Shown here: piece by piece, positions 44,021-52,222 of the stretch
Layout of the letters: each line of letters begins with the position of its first letter
How positions within the stretch are numbered: the first letter of the stretch is position 1
Origin: an uncultured Cellvibrio sp.
Lineage (GTDB): Bacteria > Pseudomonadota > Gammaproteobacteria > Pseudomonadales > Cellvibrionaceae
DNA length: 64,000 bases
Assembly (NCBI GenBank): GCA_937958105.1
Contig: CALFXJ010000060.1
Coordinates: 62,001-126,000, forward strand
Direction: 5' to 3'
Notes under the pieces: generated by a model
What the model saw: only the letters and a program-made list of their open reading frames with translations
Databases searched by the model: none
What the model was told of the DNA's origin: nothing
Translations under genes and position numbers: made by a program

Positions 44021-44758
44021 ATGTCAGCCATCAAACCCATCCGTGCCGTCATGTTCGATCTCGACGGTACCCTGCTCGATACTGCACCCGATTTTGTGGT
44101 GGTTTTGAACCAGCTCTTGGAAGAAAACCAGCGTCCTGCCCTGCCCGCAGACTTAATTCGTGCGTCGGTATCCAATGGTGCCCGAGCGCTGGTCAGCCTG
44201 GGGTTTGGCATTGATGACCAGGATCCTGAATTTGAACGGCTGCGGGTGCGCCTGCTCGAACTCTACGCGCTGCACATCGCCGTACATACACAACTGTTTC
44301 CCGGTATCAGCGAGTTGCTGCACAAACTGCAAGAACACAATATCGCCTGGGGTATTGCTACCAACAAACCCTCCGCCTATACGCATCAACTGCTGAAAGC
44401 CCTGCAGATACAACCGGCTCCCGCCAGTATCATCTGCCCCGAAGATGTAAAAGAACGCAAACCGCACCCAGAGTCCATGTTTCTGGCCGGCCAACATATC
44501 GGTTGTCGGCCGGATGAAATCGTCTATGTGGGCGACCACAAGCGCGATATTGACTGCGGCAGGGGTGCGGGCTCAATCACCATCGCTGCCGCCTACGGTT
44601 ACATTGAAGCGGACGATGACATTGCCACCTGGCAGGCGGATTACTGTGTCCACCATGCCGACGAAATCTGGCCCATCCTCGAACGCTTGATGATTGCCTC
44701 AAAGCAAATGATCTGCACCGAAGAGGTTCCAGAATTTGCAGGCAATATGGAAAACTGA
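44021..44758 (+). CDS. mupP: N-acetylmuramic acid 6-phosphate phosphatase MupP
   Basis: A 245-residue HAD-family phosphatase. The catalytic motif is FDLDGTLLDTAPDF (Asp13, Asp15); motif II is the WGIATNKPSAYT region and the last acidic motif is YVGDHKRDIDCGRGAG. Its place directly after ubiG and before yciK is that of MupP in Pseudomonas, which serves the cell-wall sugar recycling pathway that bypasses de novo UDP-MurNAc synthesis. By sequence alone it could be called a phosphoglycolate phosphatase; context decides. There is a C-terminal extension of about 20 residues. Confidence 0.88.
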   Translation: MSAIKPIRAVMFDLDGTLLDTAPDFVVVLNQLLEENQRPALPADLIRASVSNGARALVSLGFGIDDQDPEFERLRVRLLELYALHIAVHTQLFPGISELLHKLQEHNIAWGIATNKPSAYTHQLLKALQIQPAPASIICPEDVKERKPHPESMFLAGQHIGCRPDEIVYVGDHKRDIDCGRGAGSITIAAAYGYIEADDDIATWQADYCVHHADEIWPILERLMIASKQMICTEEVPEFAGNMEN

Positions 44759-44776
44759 TCCTCAGGAAGAATCTTT

Positions 44777-45535
44777 ATGATACACATACCACAGGGTTAC
44801 GTTGCTGCAGCTGATTCGCTGCAGGATAAAGTGATACTTGTCACCGGTGCCGGCGACGGTATCGGCCGAGTCGCCGCTAAAACCTTTGCGGCTCACGGGG
44901 CAACTGTCGTCCTCCTGGGTCGCACCATGGCGAAGCTGGAAATGGTATACGACGAGATTGAGGCGGCGGGACATCCGCAACCGGCAATCTACCCGATCAA
45001 TCTGGAAGGAGCCGTAGAAAAAGATTACAGCGACTTGTCCAATGCGATCCACGAAGCCTTCGGACGTGCCGACGGCATCCTGCATAACGCTGCTGAGCTG
45101 GGCGAACGTACGCCAATCAGCAACTACAGTACCGGCGCCTGGATGCGCGCCATGCAAGTCAACGTAAACGCCCCCTTTATGCTGACACGGGCCCTGCTGC
45201 CGTTGCTGGATCAGGCCCCGAATGCGTCAATTCTGTTTACCGGATCAAGTGTTGGTCTTCAGGGTCGTGCTTTTTGGGGAGGCTATGCAGCATCCAAAGC
45301 CGCCGCGGAGAATCTGATGCAGACACTGGCAGATGAACTGCAGGAAACTTCGCGCATCCGCGTTAACAGTTTCAATCCCGGTGCCACACGAACCCGCCTG
45401 CGCGCTGCCGCCTACCCTGCGGAAAATCCCTCCAGCGTTAAAGCACCGGAAGATTTAATGCCAGCTTATCTGTATCTGATGAGTGATGATTCTGTGGGGG
45501 TTTCAGGGCAGCAGTTTGAGTATTCCGCTGGGTAA
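44777..45535 (+). CDS. yciK: YciK-family short-chain oxidoreductase
   Basis: A 252-residue protein. The NAD(P) motif is VTGAGDGIGRVAAKTFAAHG near residue 22; Ser in LFTGSSVGLQ and the YxxxK pair in GGYAASKAAAENLM form the catalytic site. It ends in QQFEYSAG, typical of the YciK group. The substrate of YciK is not established. An AGGAAGA Shine-Dalgarno is present. It is the last gene of its four-gene run, and a palindromic repeat begins only three bases after its stop. Confidence 0.9.
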   Translation: MIHIPQGYVAAADSLQDKVILVTGAGDGIGRVAAKTFAAHGATVVLLGRTMAKLEMVYDEIEAAGHPQPAIYPINLEGAVEKDYSDLSNAIHEAFGRADGILHNAAELGERTPISNYSTGAWMRAMQVNVNAPFMLTRALLPLLDQAPNASILFTGSSVGLQGRAFWGGYAASKAAAENLMQTLADELQETSRIRVNSFNPGATRTRLRAAAYPAENPSSVKAPEDLMPAYLYLMSDDSVGVSGQQFEYSAG

Positions 45536-45537
45536 GA

Positions 45538-45574
45538 TGTCGGATTACGTCGCAGGGCGACCAATCCGACCTAC
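45538..45574. repeat. Palindromic intergenic repeat, copy 1 (divergent)
   Basis: The stem GTCGGATT/AATCCGAC is extended by GTCGC/GCGAC around an AGG loop. It shares the outer stem with copies 2 and 3 but has a different centre. It directly follows the yciK stop and may act as its terminator. Confidence 0.7.
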
Positions 45575-45583
45575 GCTGTTTCA

Positions 45584-45616
45584 TGTAGGTCGGATTAGTG
45601 CAACGTAATCCAACAC
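45584..45616. repeat. Palindromic intergenic repeat, copy 2
   Basis: A 32-33-base unit beginning GTAGGTCGGATTAGTGCAAC, with arms GTCGGATTA and TAATCCAAC (one mismatch in the second arm). It is identical to copy 3 except for that base. This type of short REP-like unit is common between genes in gammaproteobacteria. Confidence 0.8.
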
Positions 45617-45678
45617 GCTCCGACGTCCCAGCCTAATTCCCCAGGAGTTGAAAACCCTCTTCGACCCACGATATTTAC

Positions 45679-45710
45679 GTAGGTCGGATTAGTGCAACGT
45701 AATCCGACAC
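45679..45710. repeat. Palindromic intergenic repeat, copy 3
   Basis: Same unit and orientation as copy 2 with a perfect stem (GTCGGATTA/TAATCCGAC). It lies 62 bases after copy 2. No REP-associated transposase (RAYT) gene is in the window. Confidence 0.8.
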
Positions 45711-45785
45711 ATTCCGAGGTACAAAAGCAAATCCGATCCAGGAATTGAGAGGGTTCTACCCAACCTGCGAGTTGAGGGAGTCCTG

Positions 45786-46424
45786 TTATCTGACTGCACA
45801 GGTCACGCCAGTGCCGCCGAGACCGCAATAACCGTCGGGGTTTTTGGCGAGGTATTGCTGATGGTAGTCTTCGGCGTGATAAAACGCTGTAGCGCTGAGG
45901 ATTTCCGTAGTAATTTCTCCGTAACCCGCTTCTCTCAACGCGTGTTGATACGCCTCTCGACTGGCTTCTGCGATGTGTTTCTGTGTTTCATCAAGGGTAT
46001 AAATGCCGGAACGATACTGGGTCCCTCGATCATTCCCCTGGCGCATCCCCTGGGTTGGATCGTGAGATTCCCAGAACACTGACAGTATCTTCTCCAGACT
46101 GATAAGCGACGGATCAAAGACCACCAGCACCACTTCATTGTGTCCCGTCCGGCCACTGCAGACTTCTTCGTAGGTGGGATTGGGGGTGTAGCCGGCGGAG
46201 TAGCCTACGGCTGTCGTATACACACCATCCAAACGCCAGAAACAACGTTCTGCACCCCAGAAACAGCCCAGCCCCAGAATGATTTGCTGCATATTTTCCG
46301 GGAACGGCGGCTGTATGGGGCGGCCATGGACATAGTGGCTGTTTTTAATAAGCAATGGCTGAGCGCGACCCGGCAGTGCCTGTTCGGGACTGGGCATCCG
46401 GGTTTTAAAAGAATCGTAAAGCAT
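45786..46424 (-). CDS. msrA: Peptide-methionine (S)-S-oxide reductase MsrA
   Basis: A 212-residue protein. It repairs oxidised methionine. The catalytic Cys54 is in LGCFWGAERCF; the resolving cysteines are Cys200 (GYCGLGGTG) and Cys209 near the end. GYSAGYTPNPTYEEVCSGRTGH and the DPTQGMRQGNDRGTQYRSGIY stretches are typical. The N-terminal extension of about 45 residues is normal for the long MsrA form of E. coli and Pseudomonas. GGAGG lies five bases before the ATG. The gene stands 67 bases downstream of sohB on the same strand. Confidence 0.95.
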   Translation of the reverse strand: MLYDSFKTRMPSPEQALPGRAQPLLIKNSHYVHGRPIQPPFPENMQQIILGLGCFWGAERCFWRLDGVYTTAVGYSAGYTPNPTYEEVCSGRTGHNEVVLVVFDPSLISLEKILSVFWESHDPTQGMRQGNDRGTQYRSGIYTLDETQKHIAEASREAYQHALREAGYGEITTEILSATAFYHAEDYHQQYLAKNPDGYCGLGGTGVTCAVR

Positions 46425-46491
46425 GACGGCCTCCGTAATCGGACTCGGAGCAGCGAGTACATCGCGCTGTTCTGCTGGCGCGATGCCTGTG

Positions 46492-47607
46492 TTAAAACCA
46501 GCGATTGTGATTCAGTCGTTCCCACCAGGTCAGCAGCAGACGATCCACCGCCGTCTGAGCTGCAATGCCCAGCTTTTCCGGTAAAGACTTTTTAACGCTG
46601 TAACTCACTTCATAGATATCTGCCTGATCGGCTTGGGACAGCAGGTATTCATCGCTGGTCAGCAGACTGTCTACCAGATTGACCTCCATTGCTCGCCGCC
46701 CAAACCAGACTTCGCCTGTGGCAACCTTCGCAATATCAACCTGGGGACGATGCTCGCTGACAAACTCTTTGAACAATACGTGCGTATCCTCCAGGTCTTC
46801 TTTGAATTTCTCGCGGTCTTTATCCGTATTTTCACCAAACATGGTTACGGTCCGCTTGTATTCGCCTGCAGTGAACATCTCATAATCGATGTGATTTTTC
46901 TTGAGCAACTTATGAAAATTAGGCAGTTGCGCAACCACACCGATAGAACCGAGTACCGCAAAAGGTGCAGCAACAATCTTGTCTGCCACGCAGGCCATCA
47001 TATAGCCACCGCTGGCCGCGACTTTATCCACACAGACCGTCAGCGGTATTTTCTTATTGCTGATGCGCGCCAGCTGACTGGCGGCCAGACCATAGCTGTG
47101 CACCATACCGCCGCCACTCTCCAGCTTCACGACAACTTCGTCGGCTTCGGTGGCGAGACTGAGTACTGCACTGATTTCTTCACGCAGATTATCGCAGGCG
47201 GAGGCTTTGATATCGCCGTGAAAGTCGAGCACAAATAGTCGTTTTTTCTGCGCCGCCAGTTCATCGACGTCTACAGCGGTAGACTCACTGCCGGAACTAT
47301 CCTTTTTATCTTTGACCTCTTTTACAGCCAGCTTGGCTGCCTTTTTCTTTTCGGCACGCTCAGCTTTTTCGCGTTTCTTCTCTTCTTTCATCAGCAGTTT
47401 AAGCTGCTCAGGATCCAGCGTAGCCTCTTTAAGCACGTCGCGCATGTGCTCGAATTTTTCATTCAGTTTATTGACTTCAATATGCCCTTTTTCGGTCTTC
47501 TTTTGACGATGGCCAGCTGAAAAAATCAAACCGATGATGATACCGATAGCCACGACAATGGTGACAGTCTTGGCGAGAAACAAACCGTATTCCGTTAAAA
47601 ATTCCAA
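46492..47607 (-). CDS. sohB: Inner-membrane protease SohB (S49 family)
   Basis: 371 residues from a TTG start with GAGGT upstream; the protein beginning (MEFLTEYGLFLAKTVTIVVA) agrees with E. coli SohB, which supports this start. It has one N-terminal membrane helix (about 9-30), a long Lys/Glu-rich charged region (35-110) and an S49 peptidase domain (125-330). The catalytic dyad is Ser199 in KVAASGGYMMACVADK and Lys251 in AGEYKRTVTMFGEN. SohB is related to signal peptide peptidase SppA; its substrates are not well defined. It is part of a minus-strand group with nudC and fimL upstream. Confidence 0.93.
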   Translation of the reverse strand: MEFLTEYGLFLAKTVTIVVAIGIIIGLIFSAGHRQKKTEKGHIEVNKLNEKFEHMRDVLKEATLDPEQLKLLMKEEKKREKAERAEKKKAAKLAVKEVKDKKDSSGSESTAVDVDELAAQKKRLFVLDFHGDIKASACDNLREEISAVLSLATEADEVVVKLESGGGMVHSYGLAASQLARISNKKIPLTVCVDKVAASGGYMMACVADKIVAAPFAVLGSIGVVAQLPNFHKLLKKNHIDYEMFTAGEYKRTVTMFGENTDKDREKFKEDLEDTHVLFKEFVSEHRPQVDIAKVATGEVWFGRRAMEVNLVDSLLTSDEYLLSQADQADIYEVSYSVKKSLPEKLGIAAQTAVDRLLLTWWERLNHNRWF

Positions 47608-47658
47608 CTGATTACCTCGTTATCTTATTAATTATCACTGGTATCCGCTTTCAGCGAA

Positions 47659-48312
47659 TTAGCGCCATGCACCTATGGCATCTTCAGCAGGTGCATTGAG
47701 CGGGCGAGCGAGTAAACCTGTGTTAGACAGTGAAACTTCATAGAGTGCACCGTCAGCCATTGGCAAATAGGTCGCGCTGCCATAGATCGCATCCACCACC
47801 GGTACCCATTCCGGATATTTGTTTATCCAGCTCCACACATCCAGGTTATATAGACTTTCGTTTAGGGCGTACACGGTGCGCGGAGCTGTGCGCTCCTGGT
47901 CCAGATCATAGTAGCGACCACTGATGCGATCCAGCCGATAAGCCGGGCGCAACCCAAAGGTTCCCAGATAACCTTTCCATTTGATCACCCGTGCATCCAG
48001 CTGCCACTGATCACCGCGCAGGATGTAATGGTATTCATTGCCCTTGCTGTCCACCAGCACCGCATCAAAGTGCTGATCCTCAATTTTCTCAAAGTTAATC
48101 GTCGCAATAATCTGCTCCTGCATGATCTGCTTGTAACGAAAGATATCGTAGGCAATAAGGCCCAGGGCCAGCGCAACGACAAGCAGCAGCAGACCTGACA
48201 TCCCTCGCAGCCAGCCCAGAATCCAGCTGCCGCGCAGCAGGATACGCAAGGCTTTGTAGGCAATAAGGCCGCCGATGGTAATCACCACTATGGCAATGAG
48301 GGTGTATAGCAT
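47659..48312 (-). CDS. Conserved membrane protein of unknown function
   Basis: A 217-residue protein. Two N-terminal membrane helices (about 2-24 and 35-55) are followed by a periplasmic domain of about 160 residues with few recognisable motifs (AVLVDSKGNEYHYILRGDQW, YLGTFGLRPAYRLDRISGRY). Similar proteins in Pseudomonas relatives are sometimes mislabelled multidrug transporters; nothing here supports transport, since there are only two helices. GGAGC lies close to the ATG. It is 15 bases from nudC and 51 from sohB, so it belongs to the fimL-nudC-sohB transcript. It may bind an envelope partner. Confidence 0.7.
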   Translation of the reverse strand: MLYTLIAIVVITIGGLIAYKALRILLRGSWILGWLRGMSGLLLLVVALALGLIAYDIFRYKQIMQEQIIATINFEKIEDQHFDAVLVDSKGNEYHYILRGDQWQLDARVIKWKGYLGTFGLRPAYRLDRISGRYYDLDQERTAPRTVYALNESLYNLDVWSWINKYPEWVPVVDAIYGSATYLPMADGALYEVSLSNTGLLARPLNAPAEDAIGAWR

Positions 48313-48327
48313 GTTGCTCCCGTCGGG

Positions 48328-49140
48328 CTATCGAGTAGTCTGCTGTTGGACGAAATGCGCGATTAACTGGCCCGCTAGAGTAGCGACTGGCGGCACCTGA
48401 GGCAACTGATCGTACCGCCACCAGCGGGCATCGAGAATCTCGGATTTATCGATCTGAATATCGCCGGAGGCATATTCGGCATGAAAGCCAAGCATCAACT
48501 GGTGGGGAAACGGCCAGGGCTGGCTCTGGAAATAACGAGGTGAATGGACGGCAATACCCACCTCTTCCATTATTTCGCGGTGAATTGTGTCCTCTACCCG
48601 CTCCCCCGCTTCTACAAAACCGGCGAGTGCGGTATAGACAGGGTTTTTGGATCGAAGGTGGTGGGCCAGAAGGCATTCGCTACCACGTGTAACCAGGACA
48701 ATAGCGCAGGGAGACAGGCGGGGATATACGTGGAGTTCACAGTGATGGCAGACTTTAGCCTGCTCATCGTCATTACTCACCGTGGGTCGGCCGCAGCGGC
48801 CACAGAACTGGTGATCCAGATGCCACTGCACTATCTGTAACGCACGCCCGGCGAGCAAAAATTGTTCTTCACTGACGAGCCCCAACAGACTTCGCAGGCC
48901 CTGCCACTGCCACCCGGGAAGACTCACTGATGGGTCCGTATCCACCGTCCAGCAGGCCTGCTCATTAAAATACCCGATGAAGTGTTGGCTTCGAATGGGC
49001 ATCTGGGCCGCGACAAATTCACCTTCGGAACAGGGCCGCCACGCCCCCTGCACCGGAATCAGTAACTGGCCGCCTGCAATGGGGATATAGCAGGTCGCCG
49101 CGGCGACCTTGGACGGTTGAGTGGCAGGAACGAAGACCAT
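48328..49140 (-). CDS. nudC: NADH pyrophosphatase NudC (NAD-cap hydrolase)
   Basis: A 270-residue protein. It cleaves NADH to NMNH and AMP; NudC also removes NAD caps from RNA. A zinc ribbon with two CxxC pairs (FCGRCGRP and VCHHCELH) precedes the Nudix domain, whose box is GFVEAGERVEDTIHREIMEEVGI-like in order (G, E-rich helix, REIMEEVG). The family motif SQPWPFPHQLMLGF follows. It begins two bases after the fimL stop, so the two genes are coupled, as in Pseudomonas. Confidence 0.95.
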   Translation of the reverse strand: MVFVPATQPSKVAAATCYIPIAGGQLLIPVQGAWRPCSEGEFVAAQMPIRSQHFIGYFNEQACWTVDTDPSVSLPGWQWQGLRSLLGLVSEEQFLLAGRALQIVQWHLDHQFCGRCGRPTVSNDDEQAKVCHHCELHVYPRLSPCAIVLVTRGSECLLAHHLRSKNPVYTALAGFVEAGERVEDTIHREIMEEVGIAVHSPRYFQSQPWPFPHQLMLGFHAEYASGDIQIDKSEILDARWWRYDQLPQVPPVATLAGQLIAHFVQQQTTR

Positions 49141-49142
49141 GA

Positions 49143-50846
49143 CTACACCGGATAACCCAGGGCCTCCAGACTCTCCTCAGCAATCTCCAGCACGCTGGTA
49201 TCAGCGTTTTTATCCAGCTTGATACTGTCGAGGTAGTATTCGAGGCTGATGATGGCATCAGCAAAGGTTTCCAGCATGTGCTGTACGGCGGCCATCTGCT
49301 CGTTGCGCAGCAAAGACACTTCGATAAACTCGATGCACTTCGCCAGTACTTTCGCAGCACGGGACAACCCTAAGACAAACATCCCCCCGCGCACAGTATC
49401 CAGGGTACCGACGATATTATGGATATGGCCTTTGTCGTAGTTGGATTCCACAAACGAACTCAGCGCCCGCTTAACCAGCGCAAGCCCGGATTCCGCTTCT
49501 TCAATCACCAGCTGTTCTGCTTCAGCGATCTGGCTGTGCGCCATGGCGTCATCGCGTGACAGCGCATTGATCTGGGCCAGCTTCTCATCGGAAAGATTGA
49601 CTTTACCGAGGCCGGATATCGTACTTTCCACATACAGCAGAGTGTCCGCCACACCCAGCAATTCTTCAGGGCTCACCGGCTTTTTGGTGCTCTGCCAATG
49701 AACGATTTTTTCGATTTCCTGTTTCAGGCTGGTACTGGGCGCGACCAGACCAACCACACCGAGAATATCGGCCACCTTTTTCAAGGTATCCACAAGTTCG
49801 GGAGTTTCATTCAGTAGCTCAGCACCGCCCTGCGCCGCCCTTTCCAGGATATTTTTGGTGCTGCGCAGCTCATCACTTAACACAGCGGCCATGGAACTCA
49901 GTGTATTGGCGCTGGGGCCTTTGAGGAATTCCATTTCCCGAGCAAGTTCGGCATCGGTATAGCGCACAGGAGCAACGGCGTAAGCGGTCATCACCGCCTT
50001 GACCTTGGGATCAGTCGCCCGTGATAGCGCCAGGATGTACAGCAGGTCTTTGATCAGATTTTTATCGGGCTGGCGTGCAAGAGATTGCTTGCCTTCGGTT
50101 TGCAGGCGTTTGATCTCTCGATCCAGCGCACTGAACAGCAGCTTGCGACCTTTAGTGAGCTGCATATCTTTTTCCGCGATGGCAGTAAAAACGGCGGAAG
50201 CCACCCACCACAGATTACCCAGCGGTTCAGCACCGCTGGCCGCTGTCAGACGATCCATCGCCCGACACATCATCCCCAGCGAGGGCTTGACCTGTGCCCC
50301 CTGAAGGACCTTCAGCAACCCGGTCTGGTACATATGGCGCAGACGGCGAACCAGCGCCAGCAAATCCTCATTTAAGGGCGCCCCCGTTGCGGGGCGGGTG
50401 ATATTCGTCAGCGGTTCGTATTGATAGAAATAACTGTCGGGAACAAGCGGTGCCCGACGGGCCTGGCGCAGCTCATTAATATAGGGAATCAACAGCACAG
50501 CCATGCTGCGGGAAGTCTGGGTGCAGTATTCGAGGTAACGGGGCAGGATGAAGAACGCGGAGGTCAACAATTCCAACTTCCGATCTGTCTTGGGGTCTTC
50601 ACCCAAGGTGATTTCAGTAATATGTTCTACCAGCTCCTCTGCCAGCAGATCAACGCCTTTGAGCTGTATCAGGCTCAAGGTCCCACGGATCTGCCTGATG
50701 CCGTCGATACAGCTCTGCAGCAGCTCCCCATTGTTACGGTCGCTGGCGAACTGTTCCAATCCGACGGCGGACTGCTCAATAGTGGCAACCAATTCATCCT
50801 GGACCATCTTCAGGGAGGCTAGATTGAGAGTTTCGCTATTGCTCAC
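49143..50846 (-). CDS. fimL: FimL-like scaffold protein (ChpA N-terminal homologue)
   Basis: 567 residues from a GTG at 50846, chosen because AAGGAA is placed six to seven bases upstream; the frame also offers a TTG at 50867. The protein is helical, with two regions that resemble Hpt domains of ChpA/PilL. In both the phosphorylatable His is replaced: the first reads RQIRGTLSLIQL (Arg) and the last reads LDTVRGGMFVLGL (Asp). FimL in Pseudomonas is a non-phosphorylated scaffold that links the Pil-Chp system with adenylate cyclase CyaB, affecting cAMP and twitching. It is next to nudC, as in Pseudomonas. No pil or chp gene is in the window. Confidence 0.85.
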   Translation of the reverse strand: MSNSETLNLASLKMVQDELVATIEQSAVGLEQFASDRNNGELLQSCIDGIRQIRGTLSLIQLKGVDLLAEELVEHITEITLGEDPKTDRKLELLTSAFFILPRYLEYCTQTSRSMAVLLIPYINELRQARRAPLVPDSYFYQYEPLTNITRPATGAPLNEDLLALVRRLRHMYQTGLLKVLQGAQVKPSLGMMCRAMDRLTAASGAEPLGNLWWVASAVFTAIAEKDMQLTKGRKLLFSALDREIKRLQTEGKQSLARQPDKNLIKDLLYILALSRATDPKVKAVMTAYAVAPVRYTDAELAREMEFLKGPSANTLSSMAAVLSDELRSTKNILERAAQGGAELLNETPELVDTLKKVADILGVVGLVAPSTSLKQEIEKIVHWQSTKKPVSPEELLGVADTLLYVESTISGLGKVNLSDEKLAQINALSRDDAMAHSQIAEAEQLVIEEAESGLALVKRALSSFVESNYDKGHIHNIVGTLDTVRGGMFVLGLSRAAKVLAKCIEFIEVSLLRNEQMAAVQHMLETFADAIISLEYYLDSIKLDKNADTSVLEIAEESLEALGYPV

Positions 50847-51044
50847 AAGTACTTCCTTAACAGACAAGATAACGGCGCGATAAACAACTGCGCCAAGCCT
50901 GATTAGCTTAGCGCAAGATTATAGGCACTGCTTAATCACGCTTGATGAATGATGGCAGCAATGTATACCAGGTCACGCCACTTTTAATATGAATTTTATA
51001 AAAAGCCGCTAAGTCATTGTCATTATTGCTAATTATTTCGCAAA

Positions 51045-51767
51045 TCAGGCGTCAGCAATCTGTAGCCAGATACAGTTGCCACCGCTGCTTTTATCAATAG
51101 CCGTGAGTTTTTCCTGATGCGCCTGCAGTTCTTCTGAACTCGCCTGGATGACGGGCAGCGGGCGACGGTTTGGACTGAGACGACGGATTTCGCTTACGTT
51201 GGAACCCGTATCCCCCTTGGCCTGATTGCCGCCCAGCGACAGCGCGGTCTGGCCACCGGTCATGGCCAGGTAAACATCGGCCAGGATCTCGGCGTCGAGC
51301 AAAGCGCCGTGGAGCTCCCGTTGTGAGTTATCTACGCCATAGCGTTTACACAGGGCGTCCAGATTGTTTTTCTGGCCCGGATGTTTGCTCCGCGCCAGCA
51401 GTAGACTGTCGATGACGCTGCAGCGCTGAGTGATGGATTGATGAGCCGGATTGAGTTTACGCAGCTCATGGTCAATAAAGCCGATATCAAAGGGAGCGTT
51501 ATGAATGATGAGTTCGGCATCGCCGATAAATGCGAGGAAATCCTCGGCGATCTGTGCAAAGACAGGTTTATCGGCAAGCATCTCGTTACTGATGCCATGC
51601 ACTTCGAAAGCCCCGGCATCCACTGCACGCTCCGGATTGATGTACTGATGGTAATGCCGTCCCGTCAGACGGCGATTCACCAGCTCAACACAACCGATTT
51701 CAATGATCCGGTGATCCTGAGCTGTCTCCAGACCGGTGGTTTCGGTATCCAGTACTACCTGACGCAT
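51045..51767 (-). CDS. dnaQ: DNA polymerase III epsilon subunit (proofreading exonuclease)
   Basis: A 240-residue protein. The 3'-5' exonuclease residues are all present: Asp7 and Glu9 in VVLDTETTGL, Asp94 in IIHNAPFDIGFIDHEL, His153 and Asp158 in ELHGALLDAEILADVY. The C-terminus (about 180-240) is the tail that binds the polymerase subunit. GAGG lies five bases before the ATG. It follows rnhA by 11 bases on the minus strand; the rnhA-dnaQ pair is conserved in gammaproteobacteria, although here they are in the same direction rather than divergent as in E. coli. Confidence 0.96.
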   Translation of the reverse strand: MRQVVLDTETTGLETAQDHRIIEIGCVELVNRRLTGRHYHQYINPERAVDAGAFEVHGISNEMLADKPVFAQIAEDFLAFIGDAELIIHNAPFDIGFIDHELRKLNPAHQSITQRCSVIDSLLLARSKHPGQKNNLDALCKRYGVDNSQRELHGALLDAEILADVYLAMTGGQTALSLGGNQAKGDTGSNVSEIRRLSPNRRPLPVIQASSEELQAHQEKLTAIDKSSGGNCIWLQIADA

Positions 51768-51778
51768 GCTTACCTCTA

Positions 51779-52222
51779 TCAGTGTGAGAATTCATCAATG
51801 CCGCGATTTGCCAGCAGATCGGCCATCTCGTTTTCGCGATGACCACTGTGGCCTTTTACCCAACGCCATTCCACTGTGTGACGCTGGTTGAGCTCGTCCA
51901 GTCTTTGCCAGAGATCAGCATTTTTTACCGGTTGTTTGCTGGCAGTGCGCCAGCCATTTCGCTTCCAGCCAGCGAGCCATTCGGTGATCCCTTTACGCAC
52001 GTATTGAGAATCGGTGGTGATCACAACCTCGCAGGGTTCTTTCAATGCTGCGAGCCCCTCAATTGCGGCCAGAAGCTCCATTCGATTATTGGTGGTGAGC
52101 TTCTCCCCTCCGTGAAGGGACCTTTCGATCTCGCCATAACGCAGCAAGGCGCCCCAGCCTCCGGGGCCCGGATTACCGCGGCAGGCGCCGTCGGTAAATA
52201 TCTCAACTTTCTTCAAACTCAC
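51779..52222 (-). CDS. rnhA: Ribonuclease HI
   Basis: A 147-residue protein. It degrades RNA in RNA-DNA hybrids. The catalytic acids are Asp11 (FTDGACRGNPGPGGWG), Glu49 (NNRMELLAAIEGL), Asp71 (TTDSQYVRKGI) and Asp135 (ENEMADLLANRG), with the His of VKGHSGH. It starts at a GTG that overlaps the stop of the methyltransferase gene (GTGA) and has GGGGTAGA upstream. The length is close to that of the E. coli enzyme. Confidence 0.96.
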   Translation of the reverse strand: MSLKKVEIFTDGACRGNPGPGGWGALLRYGEIERSLHGGEKLTTNNRMELLAAIEGLAALKEPCEVVITTDSQYVRKGITEWLAGWKRNGWRTASKQPVKNADLWQRLDELNQRHTVEWRWVKGHSGHRENEMADLLANRGIDEFSH

